Positions 51,252 through 61,197 are shown, counted from the first letter of the stretch. The stretch: 64,000 nt of DNA from Bradyrhizobium diazoefficiens USDA 110 (GCF_000011365.1 NC_004463.1:3768001-3832000); one strand, 5' to 3'. Translations and numbers: made by a program. The notes: generated by a model not told the origin, from the letters alone.

Positions 51252-52022
51252 ATGTCCGACGGACGGGGGCAGGCGGGCTTGTTGAAGGATCGTCTCGTCG
51301 TGGTGACGGGAGCGGGCCAAGGGATCGGGCGCGCCATCGCGTTGGGCGCGGCCGCTGCCGGGGCAAGGGTCGTCGTGACCGATCTGGGGCAGGACCGGGC
51401 AGACTCCGTTGCACGCGAGATCCGGGACGGAGGCAAGGAGGCAATCGGCTGTTCGCTCGACGTGACTGATGCTTTGGCCTGCGGCGAGGTGGCCAGGCGG
51501 GTCGATGAGGAGCTTGGCCTCGCCGACGTCGTCGTCAACAACGCCGGGATCATCATCCGCGAGCCGATCGACAGCCCGCGCGCTCACGAGAATTGGCGGC
51601 AGGTGTTCGATGTCAACGTCAACGGCACCTTCAACGTGGTTCATGCGTTCATTCCCGCGCTACGCAAATCGCCGGGAACCATCATCAACGTTGCCTCCGT
51701 CGCGGCCTTCGGTAGCATGGGTGGTACGGTTGGCTATTCATCGTCCAAGGGGGCGGTGAGGCTGTTCACGCAGGCGCTTGCCCGCGATCTCGCGCCCGAT
51801 GGCATCCGGGTCAACGCCGTCGCGCCCGGCATCATCGCGACCGAAATGAGCGAGAGCACCCGTGGGAATCCGGCGCGGCTGTCCGGCCTGATGGCGCGCA
51901 CGCCGTTGAAGCGCGTGGGACAGCCCGAAGAGATCGCAGCGCCGGTGATCTTTCTCGCCTCGGCGATGGCGTCCTATGTCAACGGCGTCATCCTGCCCGT
52001 CGACGGCGGGTATCTTGCCTAG
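51252..52022 (+). CDS. SDR family oxidoreductase
   Basis: 256-aa classical SDR: VVVTGAGQGIGRAIALGAAAAGARVVVTDLG, NNAGIIIREP, the Ser in INVASVAAFGS, YSSSKGAV (Y-x3-K), PDGIRVNAVAPGIIATEM and the end VDGGYLA. The Asp after the second strand (VVVTDLG) suggests NAD rather than NADP. ATG 51252 lies 47 bases after the ACAD stop. Probable 3-hydroxyacyl-CoA or cyclic alcohol dehydrogenase of the operon. Confidence 0.88.
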   Translation: MSDGRGQAGLLKDRLVVVTGAGQGIGRAIALGAAAAGARVVVTDLGQDRADSVAREIRDGGKEAIGCSLDVTDALACGEVARRVDEELGLADVVVNNAGIIIREPIDSPRAHENWRQVFDVNVNGTFNVVHAFIPALRKSPGTIINVASVAAFGSMGGTVGYSSSKGAVRLFTQALARDLAPDGIRVNAVAPGIIATEMSESTRGNPARLSGLMARTPLKRVGQPEEIAAPVIFLASAMASYVNGVILPVDGGYLA

Positions 52023-52061
52023 TGAGCAATTGTAGTCGCGCAGTTTTCGAAGAGGACAGTG

Positions 52062-53087
52062 ATGATCATGGCCGAAGGACTTCAGCCCGACGAGTTCGCC
52101 GCAACCGCGGCACGCGCCGTGACCGCATGTGCAGGCCTGGCTGTTCGCGAACAGGCGCAAAATCTCGCCGGTGACGGTCTGCTCGGCGTCATCGCGGATG
52201 AGGAGGTCGGGGGGCTGGCCCTGCCGCTCGGCTTCGCGGTGCCGGTGATCGCGGCCGCTCATGCGGGATTGCTCGGATTTCCGCTCCTGGAGACCATCCT
52301 CGTCGGTCGCCTGCTGCAGTCGTCGCTGACGCGTCTTGCCGCCGCGATCGTTTCCGGCGAGAAATTGGCAACGATCGCCTGGCAGGGTGAGGCCCTCGCC
52401 GAACGGGAAGGGGGGTTGCAGGTGCTGAGCGGCACGGTCGCGCGCGCGGCCTGCGCGGCGAAGGTCGACTACATCCTGGTACGGATGAACGCGGGCACCG
52501 CTGCATTGATCCCGACCGATGCCGAAGGCGTTGTGGTGGAGGAAGCGGCCGGCCTCGATCTGACCGTGCCGGAGCACGTGGTGCGGCTCCAGAAAGTTGA
52601 AGTCCCGATCGGCTCCGTCCTGCCGGCTGGCACATGGGATTTGCTCAACTCGGACGCCAACGTGCTCCGCGCCGCCGCTATCCTGGGATCCGCCGAAGCA
52701 TGCCTGGCGCTCGCGCAGGAACATGCGTCGACGCGCCGCCAGTTCGGCCACGCCCTGTCCTACAATCAGGCCATCCGGCATGCCTTGGCGCGCCAGAAGC
52801 TCGGGCTCGAAAGCATCCGTCACGCGATCACGCGCTGCCTGTCCGAGGGGGGCGGTCCGGTCCAGCGTGATGCGGCGTTCCTGGCCGCGGCGACCTATGG
52901 CAGCTCGATCAGCGAGGGCGCGCTACAGATTCACGGCGGCATGGGCTTCACATGGGATGTGCCGGTGCATCGCCATCTGCGCCGCATCCGTACGCTTCAG
53001 GCCCAGGGCGATGCCAGCGGCCTGATCAGCACGTTCGGCCGCCGTTACGTATCGGAAGTTGCACCGTTCGCCGAGGCGGAAGCATGA
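52062..53087 (+). CDS. Acyl-CoA dehydrogenase-like protein (small partner)
   Basis: 341-aa, shorter than usual ACADs. The N-terminal half lacks the SEPEAGSD flavin motif and instead reads EVGGLALPLGFAVPVIAAAHAGLLGFPLLETILVGRL. The C-terminal half is typical: AEACLALAQEHASTRRQFGHALSYNQAIRHALARQKLGLESIRHA and IHGGMGFTWDVPVHRHLRRIRT. Such proteins pair with a full ACAD as alpha2beta2 partners. ATG 52062 follows AGAGGA. Confidence 0.85.
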   Translation: MIMAEGLQPDEFAATAARAVTACAGLAVREQAQNLAGDGLLGVIADEEVGGLALPLGFAVPVIAAAHAGLLGFPLLETILVGRLLQSSLTRLAAAIVSGEKLATIAWQGEALAEREGGLQVLSGTVARAACAAKVDYILVRMNAGTAALIPTDAEGVVVEEAAGLDLTVPEHVVRLQKVEVPIGSVLPAGTWDLLNSDANVLRAAAILGSAEACLALAQEHASTRRQFGHALSYNQAIRHALARQKLGLESIRHAITRCLSEGGGPVQRDAAFLAAATYGSSISEGALQIHGGMGFTWDVPVHRHLRRIRTLQAQGDASGLISTFGRRYVSEVAPFAEAEA

Positions 53088-53098
53088 AGGAGACGACC

Positions 53099-53872
53099 AT
53101 GACCGAGACCAGGGATCAGACGCTCGCGGGGCGCGTCGCACTTGTCACCGGCGCCGGAAACGGCATCGGCCGTGCGACTGCGCTTCGGCTCGCCGGACGC
53201 GGTGCGATCGTCGGTGTCAACGACCTGAAGCCGGAATTCGTCGATGGCACGGTGGACGCGATCAAGGCGGCCGGCGGCAAGGCCGTAGCCGTCACGCAGG
53301 ACGTGTCGAGCCGCGACGGCATGCGGCAGGCGGTGCTTGGATTGGCGGAGCAGCAGGGGCGTTTCGACATCCTCGTCAACAACGCGGCCTGGGTCCGCTA
53401 TCAGTCGGTCGCGGACATCGCGCCGGAGACTGTCGAACGCATGCTCAACATCGGTTTCAAGGCGGTGATGTGGGGTATCCAGGCCGCCGCCGAGGTCATG
53501 GATGCGGAACGCGGCGGCGCGATCGTCAACGTCGCTTCGGTGGCCGGCCTGATCTCGGCGAAGAACAGCATCGTCTACAGCGGCATCAAGGCGGGCGTCA
53601 TGGGCATCACGCGCGCTGCCGCAGCCGAGCTCGGTGCGCGCAACATCCGCGTCAACGCCGTGGCGCCCTCGGCGATTCCGACCGAAGGAACGATGCGCAA
53701 TCGTAACGCCGAACTCGATGCACGCCGCGTCGCGAGAACGCCGCTGGGGCGGCTCGGCACGGTCGACGATATCGCCAAGGCCATCTGCTTCCTCGCCGGT
53801 GACGAGAGCGGCTTCATCTCGGCGCAGGTGCTCACCGTCGACGGCGGCATCACCCTGACGAACATTGCCTGA
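53099..53872 (+). CDS. SDR family oxidoreductase
   Basis: 257-aa classical SDR: VALVTGAGNGIGRATALRLAGRGAIVGVNDLKPEF, LVNNAAWVRYQSVADI, NVASVAGLISAKNSIVYSGIKAGVMG with Y-x3-K, AAAELGARNIRVNAVAPSAIPTEGTM and a final VDGG. ATG 53099 has AAGGAG ahead of it; ATG 53084 overlaps the previous stop. It is the second SDR of the operon, which suggests two alcohol oxidations on the substrate. Confidence 0.88.
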   Translation: MTETRDQTLAGRVALVTGAGNGIGRATALRLAGRGAIVGVNDLKPEFVDGTVDAIKAAGGKAVAVTQDVSSRDGMRQAVLGLAEQQGRFDILVNNAAWVRYQSVADIAPETVERMLNIGFKAVMWGIQAAAEVMDAERGGAIVNVASVAGLISAKNSIVYSGIKAGVMGITRAAAAELGARNIRVNAVAPSAIPTEGTMRNRNAELDARRVARTPLGRLGTVDDIAKAICFLAGDESGFISAQVLTVDGGITLTNIA

Positions 53873-53885
53873 CGGGACCATTGCG

Positions 53886-54701
53886 ATGTCCAATCTGACG
53901 CCGGAACAGCAGGTACTGAAAAATGCCTACGTCAAGGCGCGGGGCTATTGGCGGCCCTGGACGGAGGGGCTGCTGCGGCTCGATCCGGCGTTTCTCGACG
54001 CCTACGGAAAATATGCGGGTTATGCCGTAGAGAACGGACCGCTGTCGCCCAAGATGCGCGAGCTGATCTACGTCGCGCTCGACGGATCGGCGACGCACCT
54101 GTTCCGATCCGGCCTCGCGCTGCATCTTCGCCTTGCACTTCAGGAGGGGGCGTCGGCGCGGGAGATCATCGACGTGTTTCGCCTCGCGACGGTTCAGGGG
54201 CTCGACGGCTGCAATCTCGGCATCGGCATCCTAGCCGAGGAATTGGCGAGCGCGGGGCTTCAGGTCGATCATCCCGAACTGACGCATGAGCAGACGGCGC
54301 TGCGGGATGCCTATGTGGCGCAATTCGGGGATTGGCCCGATTTCTGCGAGCAATGGCTGCGGAGCGATCCCGGCTATTTCGCCGTCTTGCTGGATCTCCT
54401 CGCGGGCGGGCAGACCGGGGATGGTCTCGACCATTGCTCGCAATGTCTGATCTCGCTCGCATTGAACGCCTGCTTCACGGCACTCAATCCGCATGGACTG
54501 CGGGTGCAGATCAGGCGGGCTTTGCGGCTCGGCATCGGCCAGCGGGAGATCCTTCAGGTTCTCCAGATGACTGCACATCTTGGCGTCCATGCCTGCGCGA
54601 TCGGCGTACCGGTTCTGATGGAAGCCCTCGACGAGCGTTCCTCGAAGGCCGGTGCCGGCGAGGAGAGCAAGGGACCGGGTGAGGGAGGAGGACGGAAGTG
54701 A
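53886..54701 (+). CDS. Carboxymuconolactone decarboxylase family protein (double domain)
   Basis: 271 aa with two CMD-like halves (about 20-120 and 140-250). The first has GPLSPKMRELIYVALDGSATHLFRSGLALHLRLALQEGASAREIIDVFRLATVQG; the second has DLLAGGQTGDGLDHCSQCLISLALNACFTALNPHGLRVQIRRALRLGIGQREILQVLQMTAHLGVH. The CxxC of AhpD is replaced or shifted (HCSQC in the second half). Such double-domain CMD proteins accompany acyl-CoA catabolic operons without a known reaction. Confidence 0.82.
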   Translation: MSNLTPEQQVLKNAYVKARGYWRPWTEGLLRLDPAFLDAYGKYAGYAVENGPLSPKMRELIYVALDGSATHLFRSGLALHLRLALQEGASAREIIDVFRLATVQGLDGCNLGIGILAEELASAGLQVDHPELTHEQTALRDAYVAQFGDWPDFCEQWLRSDPGYFAVLLDLLAGGQTGDGLDHCSQCLISLALNACFTALNPHGLRVQIRRALRLGIGQREILQVLQMTAHLGVHACAIGVPVLMEALDERSSKAGAGEESKGPGEGGGRK

Positions 54702-55165
54702 AGGGATTGGCGATCCGCAATCACAGGGCGTTCGCGTCCGGCGCTCTGTTCCTCGCATTTGCAGTCCTCTTCTTCGTGGCGGCGCTGAACTATCCCGCGG
54801 GGACAGCCGCGCGAATGGGGCCGGGTTATTTTCCGCGCCTGCTCGCAATCGTGCTCGCGGCCATCGGTCTGGTCGTGATCCTCAGTGCGATGAAGCCGAC
54901 CGCGGACGGGCAGGCGCTGCGCAACTGGGATCTCAAGGGGCTCGCCTGGATCACCGGATCCGTGATCCTGTTCGGCGCCTTGCTGTTTCCGCTCGGTCTG
55001 GTCGGTGCCTTGTTCGTTCTGATCATGGTGTCGAGCCGGGCCAGCCCCGAGTTCACCTGGATGGGCGCGCTGGCGAACGCTGCGGTGCTCATCGCGCTGT
55101 GTCTGGCCGTATTCGTCTACGGTCTCGGGCTGCAACTGCCCGTCTGGCCGTCTCTCCTCAACTGA
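54698..55165 (+). CDS. tctB: Tripartite tricarboxylate transporter small membrane subunit TctB
   Basis: 155-aa membrane protein with four hydrophobic segments; AARMGPGYFPRLLAIVLAAIGLVVIL is the TctB hallmark. GTG start overlapping the previous stop (GTGA). It works with TctA in the inner membrane and a Bug receptor, probably the one encoded at 44594. Confidence 0.88.
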   Translation: MKGLAIRNHRAFASGALFLAFAVLFFVAALNYPAGTAARMGPGYFPRLLAIVLAAIGLVVILSAMKPTADGQALRNWDLKGLAWITGSVILFGALLFPLGLVGALFVLIMVSSRASPEFTWMGALANAAVLIALCLAVFVYGLGLQLPVWPSLLN

Positions 55166-55177
55166 ACGAGCCGATCG

Positions 55178-56677
55178 ATGGATCTCTTCCACAATCTGGC
55201 GATTGGCTTTGCGACGGCAGCCCAGCCCGCCAACCTGCTCTATGCCTTCCTCGGCTGCCTGCTCGGCACCTTGATCGGCGTGCTTCCCGGCCTCGGCCCG
55301 CTCGCGACCATCGCTATGCTGCTGCCGATCACCTATGCGCTGCAACCGGACGCCGCGCTGATCATGCTCGCCGGGATCTATTACGGCGCGCAGTATGGCG
55401 GCTCGACCACGGCGATCGTGGTCAATCTGCCTGGGGAGTCTTCGTCGGTCGTGACCACGATTGACGGCTACCAGATGGCGAAGCAGGGGCGCGCCGGCGT
55501 GGCGCTCGCGACCGCTGCCATCGGCTCGTTCTTCGCCGGATGCGTGGCAACGCTGGTCTTGGCGGCCCTTGCGGGCCCGCTGACCGCGACCGCCTTGCTG
55601 TTCGGCCCGAAGGAATTCTTCGCGCTCATGATCCTGGGGCTGATCCTCGCCTCGGTGCTGTCGAGCGGGCCGTTCATCGAGGGCATCGGCATGGTCGTGC
55701 TCGGCAGGCTCCTGAGCCTCGTCGGCACCGACCTGAACAGCGGCAGCCAGCGTTTTGCCTTCGGCGTTCCCCAGCTCTTCGACGGTCTCGATTTCGTGCC
55801 GCTGGCGATGGGCATCTTCGGCTTCGCCGAGATCGTCAAGAATCTCGAGCAGGACGACAAGCTGTCGCTGGTCACCCAGAAGATCACCAATCTGTTTCCG
55901 ACGCGCGACGACTTCCGTCGGATGGTGCCGGCGATGCTGCGCGGCACGGCGCTGGGGACGCTGCTGGGAGTCCTGCCCGGCGGCGGCGCCGTGCTCTCGT
56001 CCTTCGCATCCTATACGCTGGAGAAGAAGCTGTCGCGACATCCCGAGCAGTTCGGCAAGGGCGCCATCGAGGGCGTTGCAGGCCCGGAGTCCGCGAACAA
56101 CGCCGGCGCCCAGACCTCGTTCATTCCGCTGCTGACGCTCGGGGTTCCCTCCAATGTCGTGATGGCCCTGATGGTGGGCGCCATGAACATTCACAACATC
56201 CACCCGGGTCCGGAGGTGATGACGAAGAATCCGACCCTGTTTTGGGGCCTGATCGTCTCGATGTGGGTCGGCAATCTGATGCTGCTGATCCTCAATCTTC
56301 CGCTCGTCGGGCTTTGGGTGAAGCTGCTCACCATTCCCTACCGCTATCTGTTTCCCGCGATCATGGTGTTCTGCTCGATCGGCGTCTATTCCATCAACAG
56401 CGGAACGTTCGAGGTCTACGAGGCGGCCGTGTTCTGCGTGTTCGGTTACGTCCTGATCAAGCTGCAACTTCCGGCGGCGCCGCTGCTGTTGGGCCTGGTT
56501 CTGGGTCCGGCCATCGAGGAGAATTTCCGCCGCGCCATGGTGCTCTCGCGCGGCGACGCCACCGTGCTGCTGACTTCGCCGCTCTCGGCGAGCCTGCTGG
56601 CCGCGGCCGCCATCGCGATCCTCCTGATCATGTTGCCGACGATCCGGGCGCGGCGAGAGGAAGCGCTCCAGGATTGA
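55178..56677 (+). CDS. tctA: Tripartite tricarboxylate transporter large permease TctA
   Basis: 499-aa permease with about 10-12 membrane segments: [75 protein letters not shown] and the second repeat [62 protein letters not shown]. It imports carboxylates using the proton or sodium gradient. Last gene of the TetR-controlled operon. Confidence 0.93.
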   Translation: MDLFHNLAIGFATAAQPANLLYAFLGCLLGTLIGVLPGLGPLATIAMLLPITYALQPDAALIMLAGIYYGAQYGGSTTAIVVNLPGESSSVVTTIDGYQMAKQGRAGVALATAAIGSFFAGCVATLVLAALAGPLTATALLFGPKEFFALMILGLILASVLSSGPFIEGIGMVVLGRLLSLVGTDLNSGSQRFAFGVPQLFDGLDFVPLAMGIFGFAEIVKNLEQDDKLSLVTQKITNLFPTRDDFRRMVPAMLRGTALGTLLGVLPGGGAVLSSFASYTLEKKLSRHPEQFGKGAIEGVAGPESANNAGAQTSFIPLLTLGVPSNVVMALMVGAMNIHNIHPGPEVMTKNPTLFWGLIVSMWVGNLMLLILNLPLVGLWVKLLTIPYRYLFPAIMVFCSIGVYSINSGTFEVYEAAVFCVFGYVLIKLQLPAAPLLLGLVLGPAIEENFRRAMVLSRGDATVLLTSPLSASLLAAAAIAILLIMLPTIRARREEALQD

Positions 56678-56759
56678 TACACCGCGATTCCCATGCAGGC
56701 AGGTTCGCCCTGATCATGCCCGACGTCAGCCGATCAGATCGCCGTATCCGCTCGGGTAC

Positions 56760-56773
56760 TTGATCCAGATCAA
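56760..56773. promoter_or_regulatory. FixK/FNR-type box TTGAT-N4-ATCAA upstream of the AI-2E gene
   Basis: TTGATCCAGATCAA is a perfect palindrome (extended by C and G to CTTGATC-N2-GATCAAG) and fits the FixK/FNR consensus exactly. Its centre lies 64 bases before the TTG start at 56830, leaving room for a transcript start about 41 bases downstream. In Bradyrhizobium such boxes are activated by FixK2 under low oxygen. Confidence 0.7.
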
Positions 56774-56829
56774 GATCGCAACGCTAAAGCGCCGACTACG
56801 CTGCCTTTGGACTAGATCTGGACACGGCC

Positions 56830-57921
56830 TTGAAGACACTTCGCCAGCTTCTCACCGGAGAGGACGTGATCCAGCTCGTGATCAGGCTCGGATTGCTCGC
56901 TCTGTTGATCTTCTGGACTTTGTATCTGATCCGCCCGTTCGTTACGATTCTGGTCTGGGCCCTCGTGCTCGCAGTTGCGTTCAATCCGATCTTCCTCGTG
57001 CTCGCCAAAATCCTGGGAGGCAGGGCGAAACTCGCGGCGGGGCTTCTCACCGCGATTAATCTCGCCATTGTCATCGGGCCGGCGGCTTGGCTAGGTCTCG
57101 GTGCGGTGGACGGGATCAGGGACTTCGCCGGTGAGCTGGCCGCGGGCGATCTGGTCATCCCTTCACCGCCCGCAGCGATCAAGACCTGGCCGCTGATCGG
57201 AACGCCGCTCTACGAGTTCTGGGATCAAGCCTCGACCAATCTCCGTTCGGTCGTGCAACGGATTGCGCCGTATCTGAAGCCGTTCGCGGGTACGCTCCTT
57301 GGCATCGCGGGCGATGCCGGTGTGGGCACCATCAAGTTCCTGCTGTCGGTCGTCGTCGCCGGCTGCCTGTTTCCCTATGGACCGCAGCTCGTGGCGGCGG
57401 GCAGGAGCTTCCTGTCGCGGATCGTGCCCGAGCAGAGCGAGCACTTCCTGGATCTCGCGGGCGCGACCATCCGTGCGGTAGCCCAAGGTGTGATCGGCAT
57501 CGCCGTCGTTCAGGCGCTGCTGGCCGGTATCGGCTTCAAGTTGGCGGGCATTCCGATCGCCGGCTTGCTTGCGCTCCTGGTGCTGTTGCTCTCCATCGTG
57601 CAGATCGGCGGAGCCATCATCATGCTCCCCGTGATGATCTGGATCTGGACCGACAAGGATGTCACTGTCGCAGTGCTGCTGACATTGTTCCTCGGAATCG
57701 TCAGCATTCTCGACAACATACTGAAACCGTTGGTGATGGGACGCGGCCTGACGACGCCGGCGCTCGTCATCCTGATCGGCGTGATCGGCGGAACGCTGGG
57801 CCACGGAATAGTCGGCCTTTTCATCGGACCTATTGTCCTGTCGGTGGCTTGGGAGCTCACCGTGGCCTGGATCAGGACCGATCGCGCCAGCGCGGCGTCG
57901 CAGGCGACCATCGACCGTTGA
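56830..57921 (+). CDS. AI-2E family transporter (YdiK/PerM type)
   Basis: 363-aa membrane protein with about eight hydrophobic segments. LLALLIFWTLYLIRPFVTILVWALVLAVAFNPIF opens it and the conserved C-terminal DNILKPLVMGRGLTTPALVILIGVIGGTLGHGIVGLFIGPIVLSVAWEL marks the family. It may export small molecules or serve as a cation/H+ antiporter; actual AI-2 transport is unlikely to be general. TTG start. It is preceded by one FixK/FNR-type box and followed by another. Confidence 0.88.
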   Translation: MKTLRQLLTGEDVIQLVIRLGLLALLIFWTLYLIRPFVTILVWALVLAVAFNPIFLVLAKILGGRAKLAAGLLTAINLAIVIGPAAWLGLGAVDGIRDFAGELAAGDLVIPSPPAAIKTWPLIGTPLYEFWDQASTNLRSVVQRIAPYLKPFAGTLLGIAGDAGVGTIKFLLSVVVAGCLFPYGPQLVAAGRSFLSRIVPEQSEHFLDLAGATIRAVAQGVIGIAVVQALLAGIGFKLAGIPIAGLLALLVLLLSIVQIGGAIIMLPVMIWIWTDKDVTVAVLLTLFLGIVSILDNILKPLVMGRGLTTPALVILIGVIGGTLGHGIVGLFIGPIVLSVAWELTVAWIRTDRASAASQATIDR

Positions 57922-57931
57922 CCTAAATCAA
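57918..57931. promoter_or_regulatory. FixK/FNR-type box TTGAC-N4-ATCAA upstream of DUF3141
   Basis: TTGACCTAAATCAA fits TTGA(T/C)-N4-(G/A)TCAA, and overlaps the AI-2E stop codon. Its centre is 61 bases before the DUF3141 ATG, almost the same spacing as for the first box. This gives the DUF3141-pta-ackA-fabI group its own low-oxygen promoter. Confidence 0.68.
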
Positions 57932-57985
57932 TGTCGGACGCCTCGGAGCGCCTTGGATGACGTCGCGCGACGACGAGGTCGGAAC

Positions 57986-60205
57986 ATGTCAATGGAAAAT
58001 CCCAACCTGCCGGGCGGCCCCTTGTCCGGACTTGTGGCTTCGGCCGTGGAATACATGGTCGACGCGAGCCAGCGGAGTGTGCTGTTCCTGGACATCATGC
58101 GCCAGCGCGGCGATCAATACCGGGAGCACGTTGCACAGACGGCGCCGCATGTCCTGCAATACGCTGCGGAACTGATTATGGACGGCCGCAAGCTGGACGA
58201 GCCGGTCAACTACGCGCTGGTCCGTATCATCCCGCCCAAGGACGTGGAGATTGATCTCAAGCGACGGCCGTTTGTCGTGATCGATCCGCGCGCGGGCCAT
58301 GGCCCGGGCATCGGCGGCTTCAAGGCCGATAGCGAGATCGGCGTCGCGATGAAGGCCGGGCATCCCTGTTACTTCATCGGCTTCCTGCCGGAGCCGATGC
58401 CCGGTCAGACCATCGAACGCATCGCGCGCGCCGAAGCCATTTTCATCGAAAAGGTCATCAGCCGTCATCCGGACGCGGACGGAAAGCCTTGCGTGATCGG
58501 CAATTGTCAGGCCGGCTGGGCCGTCATGATCCTGGCGTCACTGCGGCCGGAACTGTTCGGGCCGCTGATCATCGCGGGGGCGCCGCTTGCCTATTGGGCG
58601 GGCGTGCACGGCAAGTATCCGATGCGTTATTCCGGCGGCCTTTTGGGTGGAAGCTGGCTCACCGCGCTGACCAGCGATCTCGGCGCCGGAAAGTTCGACG
58701 GTGCCTGGCTGGTGCAGAACTTCGAGAACCAGAATCCATCGAACACCCTGTGGACCAAGCAGTACAACGTCTATTCCAAGGTCGATACCGAGGCGAACCG
58801 CTATCTCGAGTTCGAGCGATGGTGGGGCGGGCATGTCAACCTGAATGCCGAGGAAATCCAGTTCATCGTCGACGAGCTCTTCATCGGCAATAATCTCGCC
58901 GCCGGCAAGATCGAGATGTCCGACGGCCGCAGGGTGGATTTGCGCAATATTCAGTCGCCGATCGTGGTGTTCTGCTCGGAGGGCGACAACGTCACGCCGC
59001 CGCAACAGGCGCTGGACTGGATTCTGGATTGCTATGCGGACGTCGATGAGATCAGGGCCTATGGGCAGACGATCGTCTATACCGTCCACAAGAGCATTGG
59101 GCATCTCGGTATCTTCGTGTCCGGCGGCGTCGCCAAGAAAGAGCACGCTGAGTTCTCGAGTAACATCGACCTGATCGACGTGCTGCCGCCGGGGCTCTAT
59201 GAGGCGACATTCGAGGCCAAGGGCGAGGAGACAACGAGTTCCGATCTCGTGGTCGGCCAGTGGGTGATGCGCTGCGAGGCGCGGACGCTCGGCGACATCC
59301 GCGCCATGGGTGGCAATTCGCCCGAGGACGAGCGGCGCTTCGCTGCCGCCAAACGCGTCTCGGAGCTTAACCTTGCCGCCTACCAGAAGTTCGTGCAGCC
59401 CTGGATCAAGACGCTGGTCACGCCGCAGATGGCAGAGACGATGCGCAACCTGCATCCCCTGCGGCTGCAGTACGAGGCGCTGAGCAGCCAAAATCCGTGG
59501 ATGACGGCGGTGAAGTCGGCCGCGGAGGACATCGAGGACAATCGCAAGCCGGTCGCCCAAGACAATCCGTTCCTTGCGTTTCAGGAGCAGATGTCCAAGC
59601 AGATCGTTCACGCACTCGACAGCTGGCGTGACGCACAGGAGGCATTGAGCGAAGCGATCTTTCTCAACCTCTATGGCTCGCCGGCGGTGCAGACTGCGCT
59701 CGGGATCGATCCGAAGTCCGAGCCGTCGCGCCGTCGCGAAATGTCAGCCGAGCATCGCGCCATGCTGGAGAAGCGGGTCGCGCAGCTGAAATCCGGGATC
59801 GGCGAGGGCGGCCTGCGCGAGGCGGCCATTCGCAGTCTGCTTTACATCGGGTCGGCGCGGGGAATGGTTGATGAGCGTAGCATTGAGGCGCTGCGCCGGA
59901 TCCGTCGCGACTACAGTGGACAGCGAATGACGCTTCCGGAGTTCAAGATGCTGGTCCGCGAGCAGTTCTTCATGCTGCTGATCGATCGGGAAGGTGCCTT
60001 GGCAGCCATTCAGAAGCTGTTGCCCGAGGATGTCAACCAGCGGCGTGCGGCCTTCGCGGCGATACGCGAGGTGCTCTCCGCAAGCGGCGAGATCGCGGGG
60101 GAACGCGCAAGTCGCCTGCGGCGCGTCGCCACGTTGTTCGGCGTCGATACAGGTGAAGGGGAATCGAACGTCGCCCCTTTCGATCCAAAGGCGAAGGCAT
60201 CGTAA
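57986..60205 (+). CDS. DUF3141 domain protein with a PHA-synthase-like Cys box
   Basis: 739 aa. Residues 90-400 have an alpha/beta-hydrolase pattern close to PHA synthases: the nucleophile elbow GNCQAG with Cys174, Asp in FCSEGDNVTPP and His in HKSIGHLGIFVSGG. Helical regions follow, including LYIGSARGMVDERSIEALRRIRRD. The exact reaction is unknown; it may act on polyhydroxybutyrate or a CoA thioester. ATG 57986 follows GAGGTCGG. It lies upstream of pta, ackA and fabI behind a FixK/FNR-type box, suggesting a role in low-oxygen carbon overflow. Confidence 0.85.
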   Translation: MSMENPNLPGGPLSGLVASAVEYMVDASQRSVLFLDIMRQRGDQYREHVAQTAPHVLQYAAELIMDGRKLDEPVNYALVRIIPPKDVEIDLKRRPFVVIDPRAGHGPGIGGFKADSEIGVAMKAGHPCYFIGFLPEPMPGQTIERIARAEAIFIEKVISRHPDADGKPCVIGNCQAGWAVMILASLRPELFGPLIIAGAPLAYWAGVHGKYPMRYSGGLLGGSWLTALTSDLGAGKFDGAWLVQNFENQNPSNTLWTKQYNVYSKVDTEANRYLEFERWWGGHVNLNAEEIQFIVDELFIGNNLAAGKIEMSDGRRVDLRNIQSPIVVFCSEGDNVTPPQQALDWILDCYADVDEIRAYGQTIVYTVHKSIGHLGIFVSGGVAKKEHAEFSSNIDLIDVLPPGLYEATFEAKGEETTSSDLVVGQWVMRCEARTLGDIRAMGGNSPEDERRFAAAKRVSELNLAAYQKFVQPWIKTLVTPQMAETMRNLHPLRLQYEALSSQNPWMTAVKSAAEDIEDNRKPVAQDNPFLAFQEQMSKQIVHALDSWRDAQEALSEAIFLNLYGSPAVQTALGIDPKSEPSRRREMSAEHRAMLEKRVAQLKSGIGEGGLREAAIRSLLYIGSARGMVDERSIEALRRIRRDYSGQRMTLPEFKMLVREQFFMLLIDREGALAAIQKLLPEDVNQRRAAFAAIREVLSASGEIAGERASRLRRVATLFGVDTGEGESNVAPFDPKAKAS

Positions 60206-60234
60206 GTCTGTCTGGAGGGATTGGGAGCGAGATC

Positions 60235-61197
60235 ATGTCAACCGAAGGAAGGCAAACGCAGTCTCCTAGCAAGTATGACCGGTTGATTGCGGCAGCAAAG
60301 GCGGTGCCGCCGGTTCCGACTGTCGTGGTGCATCCTTGCGATGAAACCTCGCTGCGCGGCGCCGTTGAGAGTGCTGAGGCCGGCATCATCCGGCCGATTC
60401 TGGTCGGGCCCGCGAGCAAGATCGGCGATCTCGCGCGCAGGTGTGGCCTCGACATCTCCGGCTTCGAGATCGTCAACGCCGCACATAGCGAAGAGGCAGC
60501 CGCCAAAGGTGTCGAGCTGATCCACGCAGCCAAGGGCGAAATGCTCATGAAGGGCAGTCTTCACACCGACGAGTTGATGCGCGCGGTGACCGCAAAAGTC
60601 GGCGGCCTGCGCACCGAACGCCGTATCAGCCATGTGTTCGTGATGGACGTGCCCGCCTATGCCGAAACCCTGCTTGTGACGGATGCCGCGATCAACATCT
60701 TTCCCGATCTCGACGCCAAGCGCGACATCATCCAGAACGCCATCGATCTCTACAACGAGGCCGGATTCGGCAAGACGCCGCGGGTGGCAATCCTTTCGGC
60801 GGTGGAGACCGTGACGTCCAAGATTCCCTCGACGATCGAGGCGGCCGCGCTCTGCAAGATGGCTGATCGCGGGCAGATCACCGGCGGCGTGCTCGACGGC
60901 CCGCTCGCGTTCGACAATGCCATTGATCCCGAAGCCGCGCGCATCAAGGGCATCAAGTCCGAGGTCGCCGGCCGGGCTCAGATCCTCGTCGTTCCCGACC
61001 TCGAATCGGGCAATATGCTGGCGAAAAATCTGGCCTACTTTGCCAAGGCCGACGGCGCCGGCATCGTGCTCGGCGCCCGGGTGCCCGTCGTGCTGACGTC
61101 ACGGGCGGACTCGCCGCGGGCGCGCATGGCATCCTGCGCGGTGGCGTCGCTCTATGCCAATGCCCGGCGTCAACACGCCCCGACAGTTGCTGCGTGA
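60235..61197 (+). CDS. pta: Phosphate acetyltransferase/butyryltransferase
   Basis: 320-aa PTA/PTB enzyme, the short form without the N-terminal DRTGG domain. [32 protein letters not shown] opens it; [41 protein letters not shown] and the C-terminal [48 protein letters not shown] are the family motifs. It converts acetyl-CoA (or butyryl-CoA) and phosphate to acyl phosphate for the kinase that follows with a GTGA overlap or a 5-base gap. Confidence 0.9.
   Translation: MSTEGRQTQSPSKYDRLIAAAKAVPPVPTVVVHPCDETSLRGAVESAEAGIIRPILVGPASKIGDLARRCGLDISGFEIVNAAHSEEAAAKGVELIHAAKGEMLMKGSLHTDELMRAVTAKVGGLRTERRISHVFVMDVPAYAETLLVTDAAINIFPDLDAKRDIIQNAIDLYNEAGFGKTPRVAILSAVETVTSKIPSTIEAAALCKMADRGQITGGVLDGPLAFDNAIDPEAARIKGIKSEVAGRAQILVVPDLESGNMLAKNLAYFAKADGAGIVLGARVPVVLTSRADSPRARMASCAVASLYANARRQHAPTVAA

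Noticed and set aside
54554..56467. Long minus-strand open frame opposite the CMD, tctB and tctA genes
   Set aside because: Low-complexity Gln/Arg/His-rich translation typical of antisense GC-rich DNA; the plus-strand membrane proteins are unambiguous.
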